From NCBI GenBank assembly GCA_902806565.1, contig CADCXA010000048.1, forward strand, positions 248,001-312,000: a DNA stretch of 64,000 bases. The letters are read 5' to 3'. Made by a program: the position numbers and the translations under genes. Positions 1 through 12,830 of the stretch are shown piece by piece; the first letter of the stretch is position 1, and each line of letters opens with the position of its first letter. The notes beneath the pieces were generated by a model, which saw nothing but the letters and a program-made list of their open reading frames with translations, had not been told where the DNA came from and searched no databases. Origin of the DNA: Hypoxylon rubiginosum. Taxonomy: Eukaryota > Ascomycota > Sordariomycetes > Xylariales > Hypoxylaceae.

Positions 1-21
1 ATGCTGGAATGGCGCAATACA

Positions 22-48
22 CTCTTGACTCTTGACTCTTGACTCTTG
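22..48. repeat. heptamer tandem repeat CTCTTGA
   Basis: Almost four direct copies of CTCTTGA, the last ending in G instead of A. It is a short minisatellite at the window edge with no gene nearby. Confidence 0.9.
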
Positions 49-650
49 GACTGTGTCTGTTGCGAGCACTTCTAGGTTGGGTCGGTATTGCGCCTAAGCC
101 CTCCGTGTATACAAAGTAATGTTCCAACCGTAATAAGAGAATTATCTGATTATTGAGGCCAGATACTTGATGCTTGAGACTAGCACCGATACAGCAAATA
201 AGCCCTGAGACCACTCAACACACAAGATTTGGCAAGCGTGTATCAAAGTACTCATGCTCAATAAACGCAACGAACGCAACAACGTATTCGACGTATGCGG
301 TAGATCTCCACAAATAGGTACTTACAGCAACCTAACTGATATCGGATTTTTTTTGCCATCGGTTTTCCCTTTTTTCATTTTTTTCTTCTTCTTCATTTAA
401 TTGCTCCCGGTTCGCTTAGACTGAAGTTGAAACGGATGTTGGCAAGTGAAAGTGGAAAGATGACCGAAACGGTACCTTAACCTCATCCTGCACTGGTAAA
501 AGGAATATCAAGGATGAATTCGGAAAACGTAATAAAGGGGGCTGATGGGCTTGCACGGGTTGCCAAGTTGGCAGGTAACGAAAGGGGAGGGGAGAAAGGA
601 GATGTCGCTACTATGTAAGTAAGGGGGAGTGTAGATAGAAGAAAATGAAG

Positions 651-683
651 ATGGACATGGACATGGACATGGACGTGGACGTG
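651..683. repeat. hexamer repeat ATGGAC
   Basis: About five copies of ATGGAC, the last ones changed to GTGGAC. The repeat creates short Met-Asp open frames on one strand and Val-His frames on the other, which are artefacts. Confidence 0.9.
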
Positions 684-2117
684 TCCATAAAAATGCCCAT
701 AGCACATGAGATGGCCACTAAACGGCTTACACTACTTCCGCTTAGGTACACCTCTTTAGCGAAGGGCATTTGCCAAAAGTCGAATGCAGAGTGGCTCTCC
801 GCTTGCGACAGTCGCAACACTTTTTATGGGTAGATATCTCTATCTTCACACCCCTATTTACCTTTCGTATCCAATCAATTTCTCGCTTAGACGTGCGCGT
901 GTGTTCGGGATCTCTAGGTTGACGATATTTGTCCCATCCCATCGAAACACCCGCCGCTGGAACCCATCCTCACACTGTATTATTTTAGTCACTATGCCAA
1001 TCTCTGTCTCTGTCGTCAGATGCCTACATCCGTAGCATTATCTTTGCGATATGATTGGAAGGTTGTTATAAAGAGGCTTTCACCACAGCGCAGCCATTTC
1101 GGAGAATCCCAATATCACAAGTTGCTTCTACGTACATACCTACATATTGCCTTCAATACCTATTATGCAAAGCATCGTGGGAACGAATCATAATAACAAC
1201 AACCTCGTAGGCTCTACGGCTTACACTGGAAGAGCCAGCCCTCTTTTGAATATGAATAGACTATTCGAGATCGATCGTCAAATCAAGATTCAATCCGCGG
1301 CGCATGGGTTGCAGAAGGAGCCTAGTCAGTCGTTTTCTTGGACTTATTAGACTGTGCCAAGGATGACATATACGTACTGTATGCACTGCATTAAGGACAT
1401 CAAGGGAGCGACATTGCGGCCAACGATGCCGGCTATCAATCTGAATACGGAACGCCTACAGTCAGGTAGTCAGGACACCAAGCACTGATGGTGTATCACC
1501 CCCATACCTATCCCATACCCTATCCCTTTTTACCGTCAAGATCAGAGTCATGTGTGCTTCGAAAATAAAGCAAAGTGAAGAGGTGGTAGGTATGCATTTG
1601 CACATCCTGATATGGATATATAGGAACATCATTGGTGGGGGTGCATTTTGAGAATGCTAGCAAGTATGAGGCATGTATTATGTCTCGTGATTGTTGATTA
1701 GAGGCTGCCATCAATCAAAAGCATCATCAGGCAAATCCATACCCGAGATGAGTACGTACATGGCAGTGGTAGGTTTGCATATAACACGAATCCCCCTTTT
1801 TACAAGTCAAATGTCTATATCTACCATAGTAACGCCTCTGCTGTAGAGAGACATGGTCAATCTCCACCCAAAACGAAGTACGGAATGAAACAAGTATATC
1901 ATTGTCCTCATTTTCCGGCGGGAGGGGTTTGGGTGATAAAAGCCGCGCTGTCTTGAATCAGTATCTATGTGTACGTGCCACCGCAACATAATACATAACT
2001 TATGAAGGTATGAGGAGGTATGAGGTATGATTGCATACCCAGGTAGTGGACCACAGCCTAGGTACAAACAATCTGATCAGTCGATGCATATTGTAGGTAG
2101 TACAGTACTGGAGCCCC

Positions 2118-2150
2118 CGTTCCAGCTCCAACTCCAGCTCCAGCTCCAGG
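2118..2150. repeat. CAGCTC/CAACTC imperfect hexamer repeat
   Basis: Several copies of CCAGCT/CCAACT follow each other in a non-coding context. Confidence 0.8.
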
Positions 2151-2308
2151 GTTCTATCTCACGACGGAACTACCTAAGCACGGAGGACTCCGTCCTAGAT
2201 TTTGTCCGAGCTAAAGCAGCGTTCCCGATGTAACACGGTTGAGTGCAATATGCAACTTATTTTCAAGCACGACTTGTTGGGCTGGAAACGGGCATCTTTA
2301 AAGCGCCC

Positions 2309-2327
2309 GGGGGGGGGGGGGGGGGGG
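2309..2327. repeat. poly-G run of 19 bases
   Basis: Nineteen consecutive G residues followed by A/G-rich sequence. Such runs are prone to sequencing length error and could form a G-quadruplex. Confidence 0.95.
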
Positions 2328-5300
2328 AAGAAAGGGGGAAGAGAAAGAAAAAAAAGAGGCATTTTGCAGTGGTACCGACATCTTGGGAATGCCAAGGAAA
2401 AGGAACTATAATAGAAGCACCACACCAAAGCTCAGAGATTCTCATGATTTGACGGAACAAGCCTGTTTCACTAAAGGCACACCGGTGGACGGTCCTGTGG
2501 GCCAACTGCACTTCAGCCTGCATTCTGAATCCCTTCGAACCCTTGACTTCTTTAAGCAGGGCATATTGGCATTCTGCATTTTGGAAACGAGTTGCATCCG
2601 ATTAATGTGGATGCCGAGTCGTGCCAGCGGCATGCAGAATTCCAGCGGGATCCGAATAATTCAACCTTAGCTACACACATACGATGTAGCCACATACATA
2701 CACGTACCCTTGATACCTTAACTTGCCGCCGGCGTGGTGAATGAGTGGCCTTTGCAGAGCGGAAAACTGGATAAACTGCGCCTAGCCGTACGGGGTCGTC
2801 AATCGTCTTCGACCTTTTTTCAGCTAACGACTTGGGTAACGAAACGGCCACGGCGAATAGGAGAAGGCGTTAACTTGCGTGGGAGGAATCGGTACCACGT
2901 AATGCTTACGGCCTCTCTTCTGGTGCTAGCATTATCCAGGCTTGAAACCCGGACCGTCCTGGGTGCAATGGATCGTCGAAGGTCGTATGTAGCGCGCCCC
3001 CCAATAGACTACCTAGAATGGGCTTCCCTTCGCAAGGGACTGCGTTGGTGGTGGCATAGACGAGGCGGAGGTCTTAGCACTTTATACTATTCTAGCCCGC
3101 GTTGCGGCTTGCATGCCCAGCGCCCGGCGCCCAGCTTCGAGGGTGATATCAACGCCACCACTAGGAATACGGGAATGAGAATTTCGACACTAGGACGGCT
3201 TTATCGTACTATCGTGCCGGATGGAGGAAAAAAGAAAAACTTGTTACCATACCGATATACATGTAAGTTTGTAGATATGGTAGATATTTCATGATGTATC
3301 AAGCTACGCGTTTATGCGTCCGCAATCATTCTGTCTCTTTACTATTAAAACTTACATAGAGATAATAATCGACGTATTATATAAGCCAAAGACCACGCAT
3401 GCATTACGAGGTATGCAATAAGATAAGATCAACAACTCCGTTCAAACATCCTGGGGTATGGCAACTCCATTTCTTATTACGGTATGACCTCGGGGTACCG
3501 ACGGATCAAGATCCGTAATTATTTCTCTACCGTACATAACAACCCATAACTTGCCCATAGCACTATAGCCACAACGCCCCAACCCCCCAATCAACTACTA
3601 GGGTTTTAGATTGGATATCTTTCCCCCCCTTCCCCCATCCCGCCAACACCATTTTTGCTCTACGTGGAAACGAAACCTCCATCAAAAGTCATATCGTTAT
3701 TGGGTCGCTGCCAGAAAATACCCACACCAGAAATGAGTCCATAACGACCAGCTGCTTCTCGGCTCCTCCGCCATCTAGAGCGAATCCGCTTGTTACCTGA
3801 CTATGACTCGAGAGAAGAGCCTGCATGAGATGTCTCGGTGTCAGGATTCCATCAGGGGAGCACTGCAGTCGATCCCCAATCCGAGTAGGAGAAGGGCGGG
3901 CTTGCATGACTGCTTTTTTGATTGTCTTTCGTCCCCGTCATCACTTGTGTCTGTCTGTCACTTTAGGACCACAAGGGCCAAAGACCAAGGACCAAATCGC
4001 GAGATTAGTCTGGCAGGGTTGGTCCGCAAGTTACGTGCATCAATGACCGATGGATCTCGTCAGCTTGTCACAGCTTAAGTGGCTAGCTAGCGAAACGATG
4101 AAAGGTGCACCGCAACATGGAGCAAGGAGAAGGTGTCGTGCTTACACGCAGTCAAACATCTTTATACCCACCACGGGCCAATCAACGGTGAGATGTAGAT
4201 GTCTTTTTGCAGTATGGCCAGTATGGCCCAGCCTGCTGCCTTAACCAAGGCTTACCGACGACACCCATTTAAAGATGACCCGACTCATTGCATTTCATTG
4301 CATTTGCCCATGCGAATATCGTCGGAGATACATCACCCCAGACGGCTTACAACTTTCATTATACTACAAAGTACGCACTCTCGCTTCCTACATACAGTAC
4401 AAGAGTCGCAAGATCGACATACGATCGATCCTATTTTCATCACCAATCTTTGTAAGCTATATTATCTTATTACAGTATTCTACGCTTGATGTGGAAGGGC
4501 TGTTTATTTTTATCAAATCCTGAGCATCCAACATCCAACCCCAATCAAATCCCCCCGGTCCCCCGACTTCTCACCTTGGTTCGATAAGAAATATCTCCAG
4601 GACGCCTACCATACGACTTGCATGGCAATTTTTACATATGTAGCATCTATGTTAAGATGGACCCGATCCGAGATTGATACCATGATACCATGCATATCAA
4701 CCTCACCGCTGGAATAGTGCCAGGTTGATATGCCTCCATTTGATCATCGGTGCTCTGCGGTACAGACACCACAGTTTCATTTGACGCATTTCTCCCTCTC
4801 CCTCTGCCACCCACGCTGTCCTGTACCCATGATGAGAGTTCGCGCTCACGGATACAGGCCGCTGCGACCTCCTATAGTAGCTTTCCGACACCTGCTTTTA
4901 GAAATTTGTCCCTCACATGCACACCAACCGAGTACAACACCATACATCGACATGTAGAACGACTATGTACATGGACTCACCCTTGCTTCCACTGTTTTCC
5001 CTCCCGCACTACGTTTCCTTACATAGTACAGAATAGGCTTAGGAGTATGCCTATCACCAGAATGACCGTGATCATTAACATCAAGCGTCCATGCCGAGGC
5101 CAAGGTACCCAGTCGGGGTTCCATACTCCGTACGAAGGTAAGGTACCTAACGGATTGTACACCAAGATGCGTTACTGGGTTACCTGGGTAATAGGTCTAG
5201 CGTTCCATTCATTACGGGTGTAATCGACCTAACCCATGTTACTATTCGCACACCCTCAAATGACTCCCTCCTCTGACCGCATTTCGCCCGTTAACGTGGA

Positions 5301-7667
5301 GACCAGCCAATGCGCGGACATGGCTCTCTAGGATTCTAGTCCTAGCTATTACGGCGAGCTGCCGGTTTTAGCGGTCGGTCTCTATCGGGGATCTTCGGCC
5401 GGTGCTTCACGCCGACACGGCTGAGACCTTTACTTTGCCTACTATCTACCGTAGTGCGTCACCAGTTCACCCTGATACATGGATCGGATAGGGATACAAC
5501 TACTCCCAAGTGGATCCTTTATAAGGAGCAATTCAAAATACCATACATCTATTCCTTGATACACCGCATCCGAGCGATCATCACAAAGCCGTACCATCGT
5601 AGCACGGGCTTCGCCAAACCGCAATGCCTGAGAATCTGGCCCTTCCCTCTTCCTTGTCTGCTTGTCTGCCGGCGTTCATGTTAGGTCGTATAGGTATCTC
5701 GCTAATCATGCGTCATGGGTCATTTACCATACATACCTGTTGTCTCTAAGCCTTGGACAAATGTGGCTTTAATATCTACGTACATAGATCCATAGCCCTC
5801 TAATAATTGGTTCAAGCCCACTGGATAGCTATGGAGGAGGCCGTCTTCTCAACAGACTATTGAAGACCGAACAAACTTGAACTTGATATTGACCATACAG
5901 ACCTCTGGCGCCAAGTCGAAGCGCCTCGGGGGTTCTCCCGTCTTATGTGAGGCAATACATACGACTTTAATATTGAGCAAGGCTCCTCGAAAAATCAGGA
6001 CCAGTCTAGCTTCACCAACGTCAGCTAGTCATGCCCGTTCTATGCGTACATAGCATAATACTAACGCCCCTACCAAACGAAATCAGGCACTAGTGTGTAT
6101 CTCGTTAGTTTCGTCCTAGCTGCAGCAATAGTCATAGTGGTACTATGGTTGGAGACTCATCATCGAAAGGATCTATATAGGGAGTACCGCCGGTCACATC
6201 TCGCCCAAGTCAGAGTTTAATCAAATGAAACGCAGCCAATTTGTCGTCGCAGTTGGCATTCCACTTAAAGGAATCAGGAGGTATTTCTGTGGCTGCACCG
6301 CGTGCAACTCCAGCGCCCTTTTTTAACCATGCACACTACGGCCGGGAACCCTGCTGCTGATAGTATCGAATTTCTATGCCGCTGACATCCTATTGGCCGG
6401 AGGACGCCTGTCAAGCCCGTCAATTTCTCAAGGGGAGCTGGACTTACATCTTGTCGGCGCTCGGCTGTCACTTACGAGTTTATTACGATTTTTCTCTCCA
6501 ATTCCTTGTTGGCCCGTACGTAACTATGTATCGGCACAGCCATCTTTAGCACGAGACTATCTTCGCCAGGCTGACAACCTACTAGGTAGTGTCTGTACCT
6601 AAGTGTCTGTATGTAGGTACCTAGTAAGGGACTCGGGATATAGAACTTCGCGGTGGAGATCGCAGCCCGTTCGAGACTGATGTAATGAGGTGTTTCGAAA
6701 TTTGTTCGAGTCAGCGGCCTCTACCGTCGTGCCACACGCGACCCCAACCTTGCAGATAGACCGGATAGTTTACGATGGCGACCGAGCCCAGATTCCAACG
6801 GCTGTTAGAAGATTCCATGATGACAATCTTAGTAACTCTCTCGCCGGTTGAACATGATGATACAATCCCCGGGATACGATCGTGATTGGGCCGTTCCGCA
6901 GCAGCCGGATGGAATGCAACTCCTGTGACCGCAATCTTTCTTTTTTCTTTCGCCTACCCTAGCAACCTTTGCTACAGTTATCTTAGTACAGTATAGATTT
7001 ACGGAATAACGTGCAAGGCTTTGGGTTCAAATCTCGGCTCAGCCTATGAGAGGACACCTATAAGATTCCCTTGTTCTTAGGGGAAGGCTATGAACACGGC
7101 ATGAGCATATGTCAGTTATGCAAGACAACGAAAACACGGGACTAGCGAAATACGTATCAATTAAAACAGTTTCTTATTACGCAGTTATTCTGGCTGAGCA
7201 TATTGTCACTAGGTAGATATATAGAGCACGTCAAGGGGGTGTATGTAACAAGAAGGGCAACACGAAGGTGGCCCAAGTGAATGACTGATAGACCTGACCC
7301 CCTAGCCTCCTGGCCTACACAACCCCCAGAACCCCCATCAAGACCCGTTATCTGCCAATAACTCAAGGGAATAGCGTTCGCTCTATGGGTCCCATAGAAG
7401 CACCCCTCTCGGAATGGGATCTCTCCTCTCCACCACGGTGAGCCGAGTTTCTTACCAAGACTTTTTCCGTAATTCTTTGCGCGCAAAGTTTCGTATCCCC
7501 AAGCCGTCTTTGCGTCAAATAATTTTATATTGGTATTAGTGTGCAAAAAAAAGCCGAGCGGAACTGGGTCTTGGGTCTCTCTCTTTTCTCTTCCCTTCCC
7601 TGCACAAAACTCGTTTCCGAAGCGCACATCATTCGTTGGTTCGTTTTTCCAACACACGAGACAAGGG

Positions 7668-7686
7668 CACACACACACACACACAC
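7668..7686. repeat. CA dinucleotide microsatellite
   Basis: Nine and a half CA units, non-coding context. Confidence 0.95.
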
Positions 7687-7850
7687 TTTACAACATTTGC
7701 ATACCTACCTCATATGTACATGACATTTTTTCACAATCTCCTATTTAGATCTTCATACTCTAGCTCCGGCGGCGACGCAGCTTTGGAAGGGGGGAGGGGG
7801 GTGGTCATACGTTTTCCTTCAGCCTAGCTTGGATCCCCGATCCTAGACAC

Positions 7851-7873
7851 CACACGCGCGCGCACGCGCACGC
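7851..7873. repeat. alternating purine-pyrimidine tract (CA/CG)n
   Basis: A 23-base alternating CA/CG tract, the class of sequence that favours Z-DNA. It lies 165 bases after the CA microsatellite. Confidence 0.85.
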
Positions 7874-8044
7874 ATAATACTGTCGACACTGTTCTACTAC
7901 GTGTAGGTATCCTGGGGCTGTCTGGACTAGGGAGGAGTTGACCTGCCGCATTCGAATTTACCAGGAGGTAAGGTATTCAAACTGCGCCCCATAAACGGTA
8001 TTACACACGAGGATATCGTTTAAGCATTTCGGAAACGCATACGC

Positions 8045-8062
8045 GCTGCTGCTGCTGCTGCT
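8045..8062. repeat. GCT trinucleotide repeat
   Basis: Six GCT units, no open frame supports coding use. A CTTG tetranucleotide repeat (8104-8119) follows. Confidence 0.9.
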
Positions 8063-8440
8063 AAACTAGGAACTAGAATTTGGAAACTGGAAAACTGACT
8101 GGGCTTGCTTGCTTGCTTGCTGCCTTTGCTGGTTCATATTATGTTAGGTACCTACTTTCAAACCCCGCCCCGACGGCTCTTTGGTTTAACCCCTGAAATA
8201 GGGAAATCAAAGCCACTAATAATCGTCGTCACTTGCGTTATTATTAACCGCCTTCTCTTAGGGTAAGGGGAAATTGTGGCATTAGTTCCGCAGTGATAGT
8301 TTGCCTCGCTTTCTTTAACAAACCCCCCTTTTTTTTCTCTTCCTTACTGCCGTCTCCATTAGCGGTCTCCAAATAGCCTTTTTCACTTATTACTACTACA
8401 TACTACAACTACTTTTTCTTCTAGCGAGAGGGAGTTTGAT

Positions 8441-8562
8441 GCCTGTCTTCTCGACTAACAGTAGTGGCGCTCCGGGGCGGGCTCCTCCTCGCGTCCTCAC
8501 TGATCATCTTTCCCATTTGGTGTCCACTCCCGAACCGCCCAGCCCGAACTGGTCGTATGTCT
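8441..8562 (+). other. orphan exon-like segment
   Basis: A CT-rich tract (about 8300-8420) ends in a typical acceptor TTTTTCTTCTAG. Eighteen bases later an ATG opens about 41 codons, MPVFSTNSSGAPGR and onward, rich in Pro and Ser, which run into a consensus donor GTGAGC. A possible acceptor, CATCTTAG, lies near 8740, but the sequence after it closes within about 33 codons. It could be the first exon of a small gene, the 5' remnant of a lost gene, or chance. Confidence 0.25.
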
Positions 8563-11500
8563 GGTGAGCGGATCACAAAGCGGCTTTCCTCCTACCCCTC
8601 CTCTCCTTAAACGTCTAGACGTTCGGGATCTTTGGGGACCTGAATCGCCCATCCTAGGGGTTTTATTTTATTTTTATTTTTTTAAACCCATCGACTACTA
8701 CAAGTGCTTCGTCATCTTAGCTCAGCAGCTCACGCATCTTGCTTAGTGCTAACTACGGTATACGGACCATATCTTCCAGCAGTTGGCATCTCGCCGACCG
8801 GATATGACGGGATGGGTTAATAGGGATTCATTGGGAATAGCGTCAACGAATACCGCCTTTGACTCTAACCTAGGAGTCTGGATTGTTCCGTGATGTGGAA
8901 AAGGAAAATTATATGTCGCCTGGTACCCGAACGGCTACGCGAGGCGTTCCGATGTCTCTATTCTCCCTTCCCCGTGATAATTAAATCCCGTGTCGTCGAA
9001 AGGGCGGCGAATCATCGTCACCCCCTTTTTGGACAATCTAGAGTGTCCCCCTCTACATGAATCCTCTTAATATGTAGGTACCTACCTTCTGTAGTACCTA
9101 GATGCAGGCACACCGAAGCTCGTGCGGCCAACATGCCCGCGGCGAATGACCTCTCCGATCAGCGTGTACATGTCCCATTTCCCATTTCCCCTTTTAATTG
9201 AAATTCTCGAACGCGCTAGTAGTTGGATTCGGCGATATGCTCATCCCGTGTTGGTTCCTATCGTCTCCTAACGTCAATCATTAACGGTATCGAGTCTTGC
9301 CTTAGATGACCAGAGATGCTCGCCGGGCTGCCCTGCATGAACAGGATGATATGTCCTGTCAAGCCGACGTGTACTTCGCCGCGTCCTTATTATTTTTATT
9401 CCAGCGGTAGTCAGCATTGTCGGGTTTCTCTTTTCCGTTTTAACACCATGTAGGCGCCATCAATCAACTCCTTTTTCAGTCAATGACGTTGCCGCCTTGT
9501 CGTCTTTTTTTTGCGGAAAGACGTGTCAGCTTCCTTTGATCCCGGCCTGCGTTCGCGAAACTCCCACAATACCACCTAACCATCCCCTTTTGCAAACGGG
9601 CGGCAAGAAGCAAGCAACAGCTGTTCGCCATCTTACGTTGCCCTAGTGTTTAGGTTAGGTATCCATTCTGCCTATTCCACTGTGGTCAGCATGTGGGGGA
9701 TGGAATGTCTTTGAATGCTCGTCCAGAAACCGAATTCCTCCTACCGACAACGCTAGAGGTTAGCGGGCGCGCGGTGCAGCTGATTCCCATCACATCCAAC
9801 AACCCGCCCTATCGCCCAAGCATACCAATAGAATACGAGGGGCATGTGGGTAGGTATACCCGCGCGTCGGAAAGCAACTCGAGCCGCTTCAAGAGACTTA
9901 CTACCTAACCTATATGTGTCTGTAGGAGAGGCAAGTCTCGAGTGATACGAGCCTTGCGAGGGATCATGACGGTACTGTAACTTCTCGTCATCAAAAATGC
10001 AACCTCCTTTTTCATTGGTCCCTCTCCCCCGTATTACCAAGATCTTAACCCTTCCTCTCGCCACCCCTTCCTTGGTGTCACCCAGAATAGGTTCTATCCT
10101 CACGTGGCTGGCGGGGAACAGCATTTTCGACATCCGATCCATCCTTGGAGACTGTGTTCCCTCTCAACACTCCTGATAGGGGAAGGTTAGCTTTTGGCCG
10201 GATTGGTCGACCACTCCACGCATCGCATTGGGGAACCTTTACTTACTACTTGGGGATGGCATCTACCGATACTGACTGTGTGTCCTTCGCTAGGACATGT
10301 AGGTATTGTCCAACTGAAAAAAGAATAGGTGCCACAGCATTGGAGAGGGGGGTGTCAACGTCGCAAGGTTACCATGGTATCCGGGCGAGAATATGGCCGC
10401 CTCCCCAGGTCGGAACTCAAGAAGCATTTCGACCGGGCGAAATCTAGTCGGTAGGTCGCCGAGATAGATTCCATCCCCTCACGACTGGCTGGCTCTTGCT
10501 CGTTACCCCGTCGTAGGGATACGGCATGATGATTGCGCAATAAAGATAAGATGGCGACATCAAGAGTTCTCGATGAGACCCTTATCTTAACTATTAGGGT
10601 GGGTGTCCCTTGGTTTAGGTACAGCAGAGTCTAGATATCTCCATTATAATAAGCTCATTCTGCATCAACTCTATAGCATCATATTTTACACTGTAACCAC
10701 CTAGGTAGGTGCCTACGATAGTAACTATCGACGGTATACGGGTAGTCTCTTAAACCTCTCACGTTCTCTTCCTGATTGCAATATGTCATGCAATCTATGC
10801 ACCTTAGCCGCAACACGCATCAATTCGCTGCTACTACATTGACAATGCAGCTTGTGACATAAGCGCCGCGCGTCGCAACATACCTTATTGTGAGGTAGGT
10901 AGAGGTATATCCCGAGGCTGATACGATCACGGGTATCACACAGAGTAGCAGCTCTATGTCGGGTAGCTTGGGGCGCGCTCTGGCTCCAGAACAGACGTCT
11001 ATCAGACTCACTGCCAAGCGTCGATTGTGATACAGAGCATATGCCCCTTAGGCAATTCAATACTTGAAAGTAGGGCAGTGGAGAGGCTTTGTGCTATATA
11101 AGAAGATTCGCGTTGTACGAGATATCACCCTGAAGAGAGATTCTGACACTCCAAGCATACCGAACTTTGACTATATTTCCCGCCCATAGCTGATAGTCTA
11201 AGGGTAGCTAATGGTAGACGATGTCTGCTACCCATTGGTGAACTATTTAAGCCAACGTGTATCGTCAGTTCCATCGGCGCAGTTTCACCTCCAGAACATA
11301 ACACCGGGCGAGAGGTATGTGAGTATTATAGTAATTGCAGATTTGAGCTTTTTTCTAAGAGAAAGGAAGAATAGGACTTAGATCTAGTTGAACTCTGTGT
11401 CCTCTGGACCCTCTTGTAGTAGCCTGGGTGATAGGTATTGGCCATTCTAATAGTCAAGAACTACAATATACTGCCATAGCAAGGTCACTGGCCGAATATT

Positions 11501-12830
11501 CAGGTCTAGATCAAGCATTCAACATATATTTAGAATGTAGGAACCGAAACATGTAAACCTGTTGCTGGTTTCTAGATGTAATACTTACTATCATGGCGAA
11601 ACAGTGTAGAATAGGTAGCTACCCGAACCAAGCTAGCATCTCATGCTGATGCGTATCTCGTAGCAGACTTATTTTGATTTATAAGTTGAGCTTGAATATA
11701 CCATCAAGTAACACACCACCACTGACGGCAATCTAGCTGAGATATGAGTTGTAGCTAGCCAAGCGGAGTGTTCTTCAATGTCAGCAAACTTGTCACAAGC
11801 ATATAGCCATGAACAATCATGGAGATATACCAGAGCCGTACTCAACGCTATAAGTAGCACGGCGGCTAAGCAGAGAACGGTTTCATAGGGGTAGTTTCGA
11901 AGGAATCGAATCTTTCATCCCGTGGTCCACCCCGAGTCAACGAAGATAACTTGTGCTTTTGCTACGATTGACCTTGGCTTCGCTCTCTATGTCTAAAGCC
12001 CCCCTAAACGGATATCTCCTGCTCGAAGTAAAAGAGAGTGTAGCTAAGGCTCAACTAGGGCATATGCCTTCGAGTTCAGAAAGAAACTGTGAAAGGCATG
12101 TTTCTTATGCTGAACCTAAGTCCCAGCGTTCCCACATATGCAATCGCTGCTGTTGAAGACCCAGCTACCGCGGCAGCCACTAGATACTTCACATCGTAGT
12201 TGCGTGACTTGGCTTATAGTTACGTCTAAATCCTAATACTAGCAGCGACAGGCTAGGTATTCATGACCAGAGTTGATCTATAAAGGGGCTAATATAAGTA
12301 TGTCTTTATGCGCAGGAGTCATAAACAACAGATTTTCACAGCCGAGCACTACGGGAACCAAGACCAGAAGACAGTTCAATGCGAAATATTATATACCATT
12401 TGATATCTAAATCCAATATACGATGCCAAACCCCAGCCGAATCATACGGAATCAGCTCCTCTACATGGTGCTACACTGCGCATGATCAAGGCGAATCTGT
12501 CCCTAACCTCGCGACGCCATGCCCATAGGGCAGAAACACCGAGTTTTTTTTTAGTGTGCTCCAATATTATCTCCTCACACAAGATACACTACACTCCTGC
12601 CCGTCCTAAGTTGCGCCACCTGTCCGAAACGTCACCTCCATATGATTTATGAGTGATGAAGGGTATGAGCAACACGATGAAGATCTAGACCAAATACAAA
12701 TGTCGTTCCGTCGTCATTTATCTTTTGGTATCAAGCAACGCTTTGGGAAAGGTGGCTCGAGTATTACAGTATCCGCAATCGATGTTGCTCGAAATTGCCA
12801 CGGGAGATTGCCGGATGGACATATCCTCAT

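Larger units (their letters stand above)
1..7000. other. gene-free stretch, left part
   Basis: No open frame here looks like a conserved protein, and no frame is extended by plausible intron borders. The longest frame (2734-3294, +) starts at GTG and has no recognisable motif. The stretch holds simple repeats (listed separately), CT-rich tracts and TAGGTACC-type short palindromes. I see no transposon coding remnant or tRNA. Confidence 0.6.
7001..12830. other. gene-poor stretch, right part
   Basis: No convincing complete gene was found. The 175-codon minus-strand frame at 7157-7684 runs through a CA microsatellite and is discounted. An exon-like segment at 8441-8562 is listed separately. From about 10.5 to 12.6 kb the sequence becomes richer in TA dinucleotides and all frames are short, as expected for non-coding DNA or an old decayed element. 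Confidence 0.5.

Noticed and set aside
2734..3294. 186-codon plus frame in the gene-free region
   Set aside because: Begins at GTG, no recognisable motif, no intron signals, composition of random translated DNA.
7015..7050. GGGTTCAAATCTCGG, a tRNA B-box-like sequence
   Set aside because: No A box or pairing stems at proper distance upstream.
7157..7684. 175-codon minus frame
   Set aside because: Its N-terminus is the translated CA microsatellite (MCVCVC); no domain.
9753..10142. 129-codon minus frame starting with a real ATG
   Set aside because: No recognisable domain, no splice extension and no codon pattern like nearby genes; a chance frame cannot be excluded, so it is not listed as a gene.
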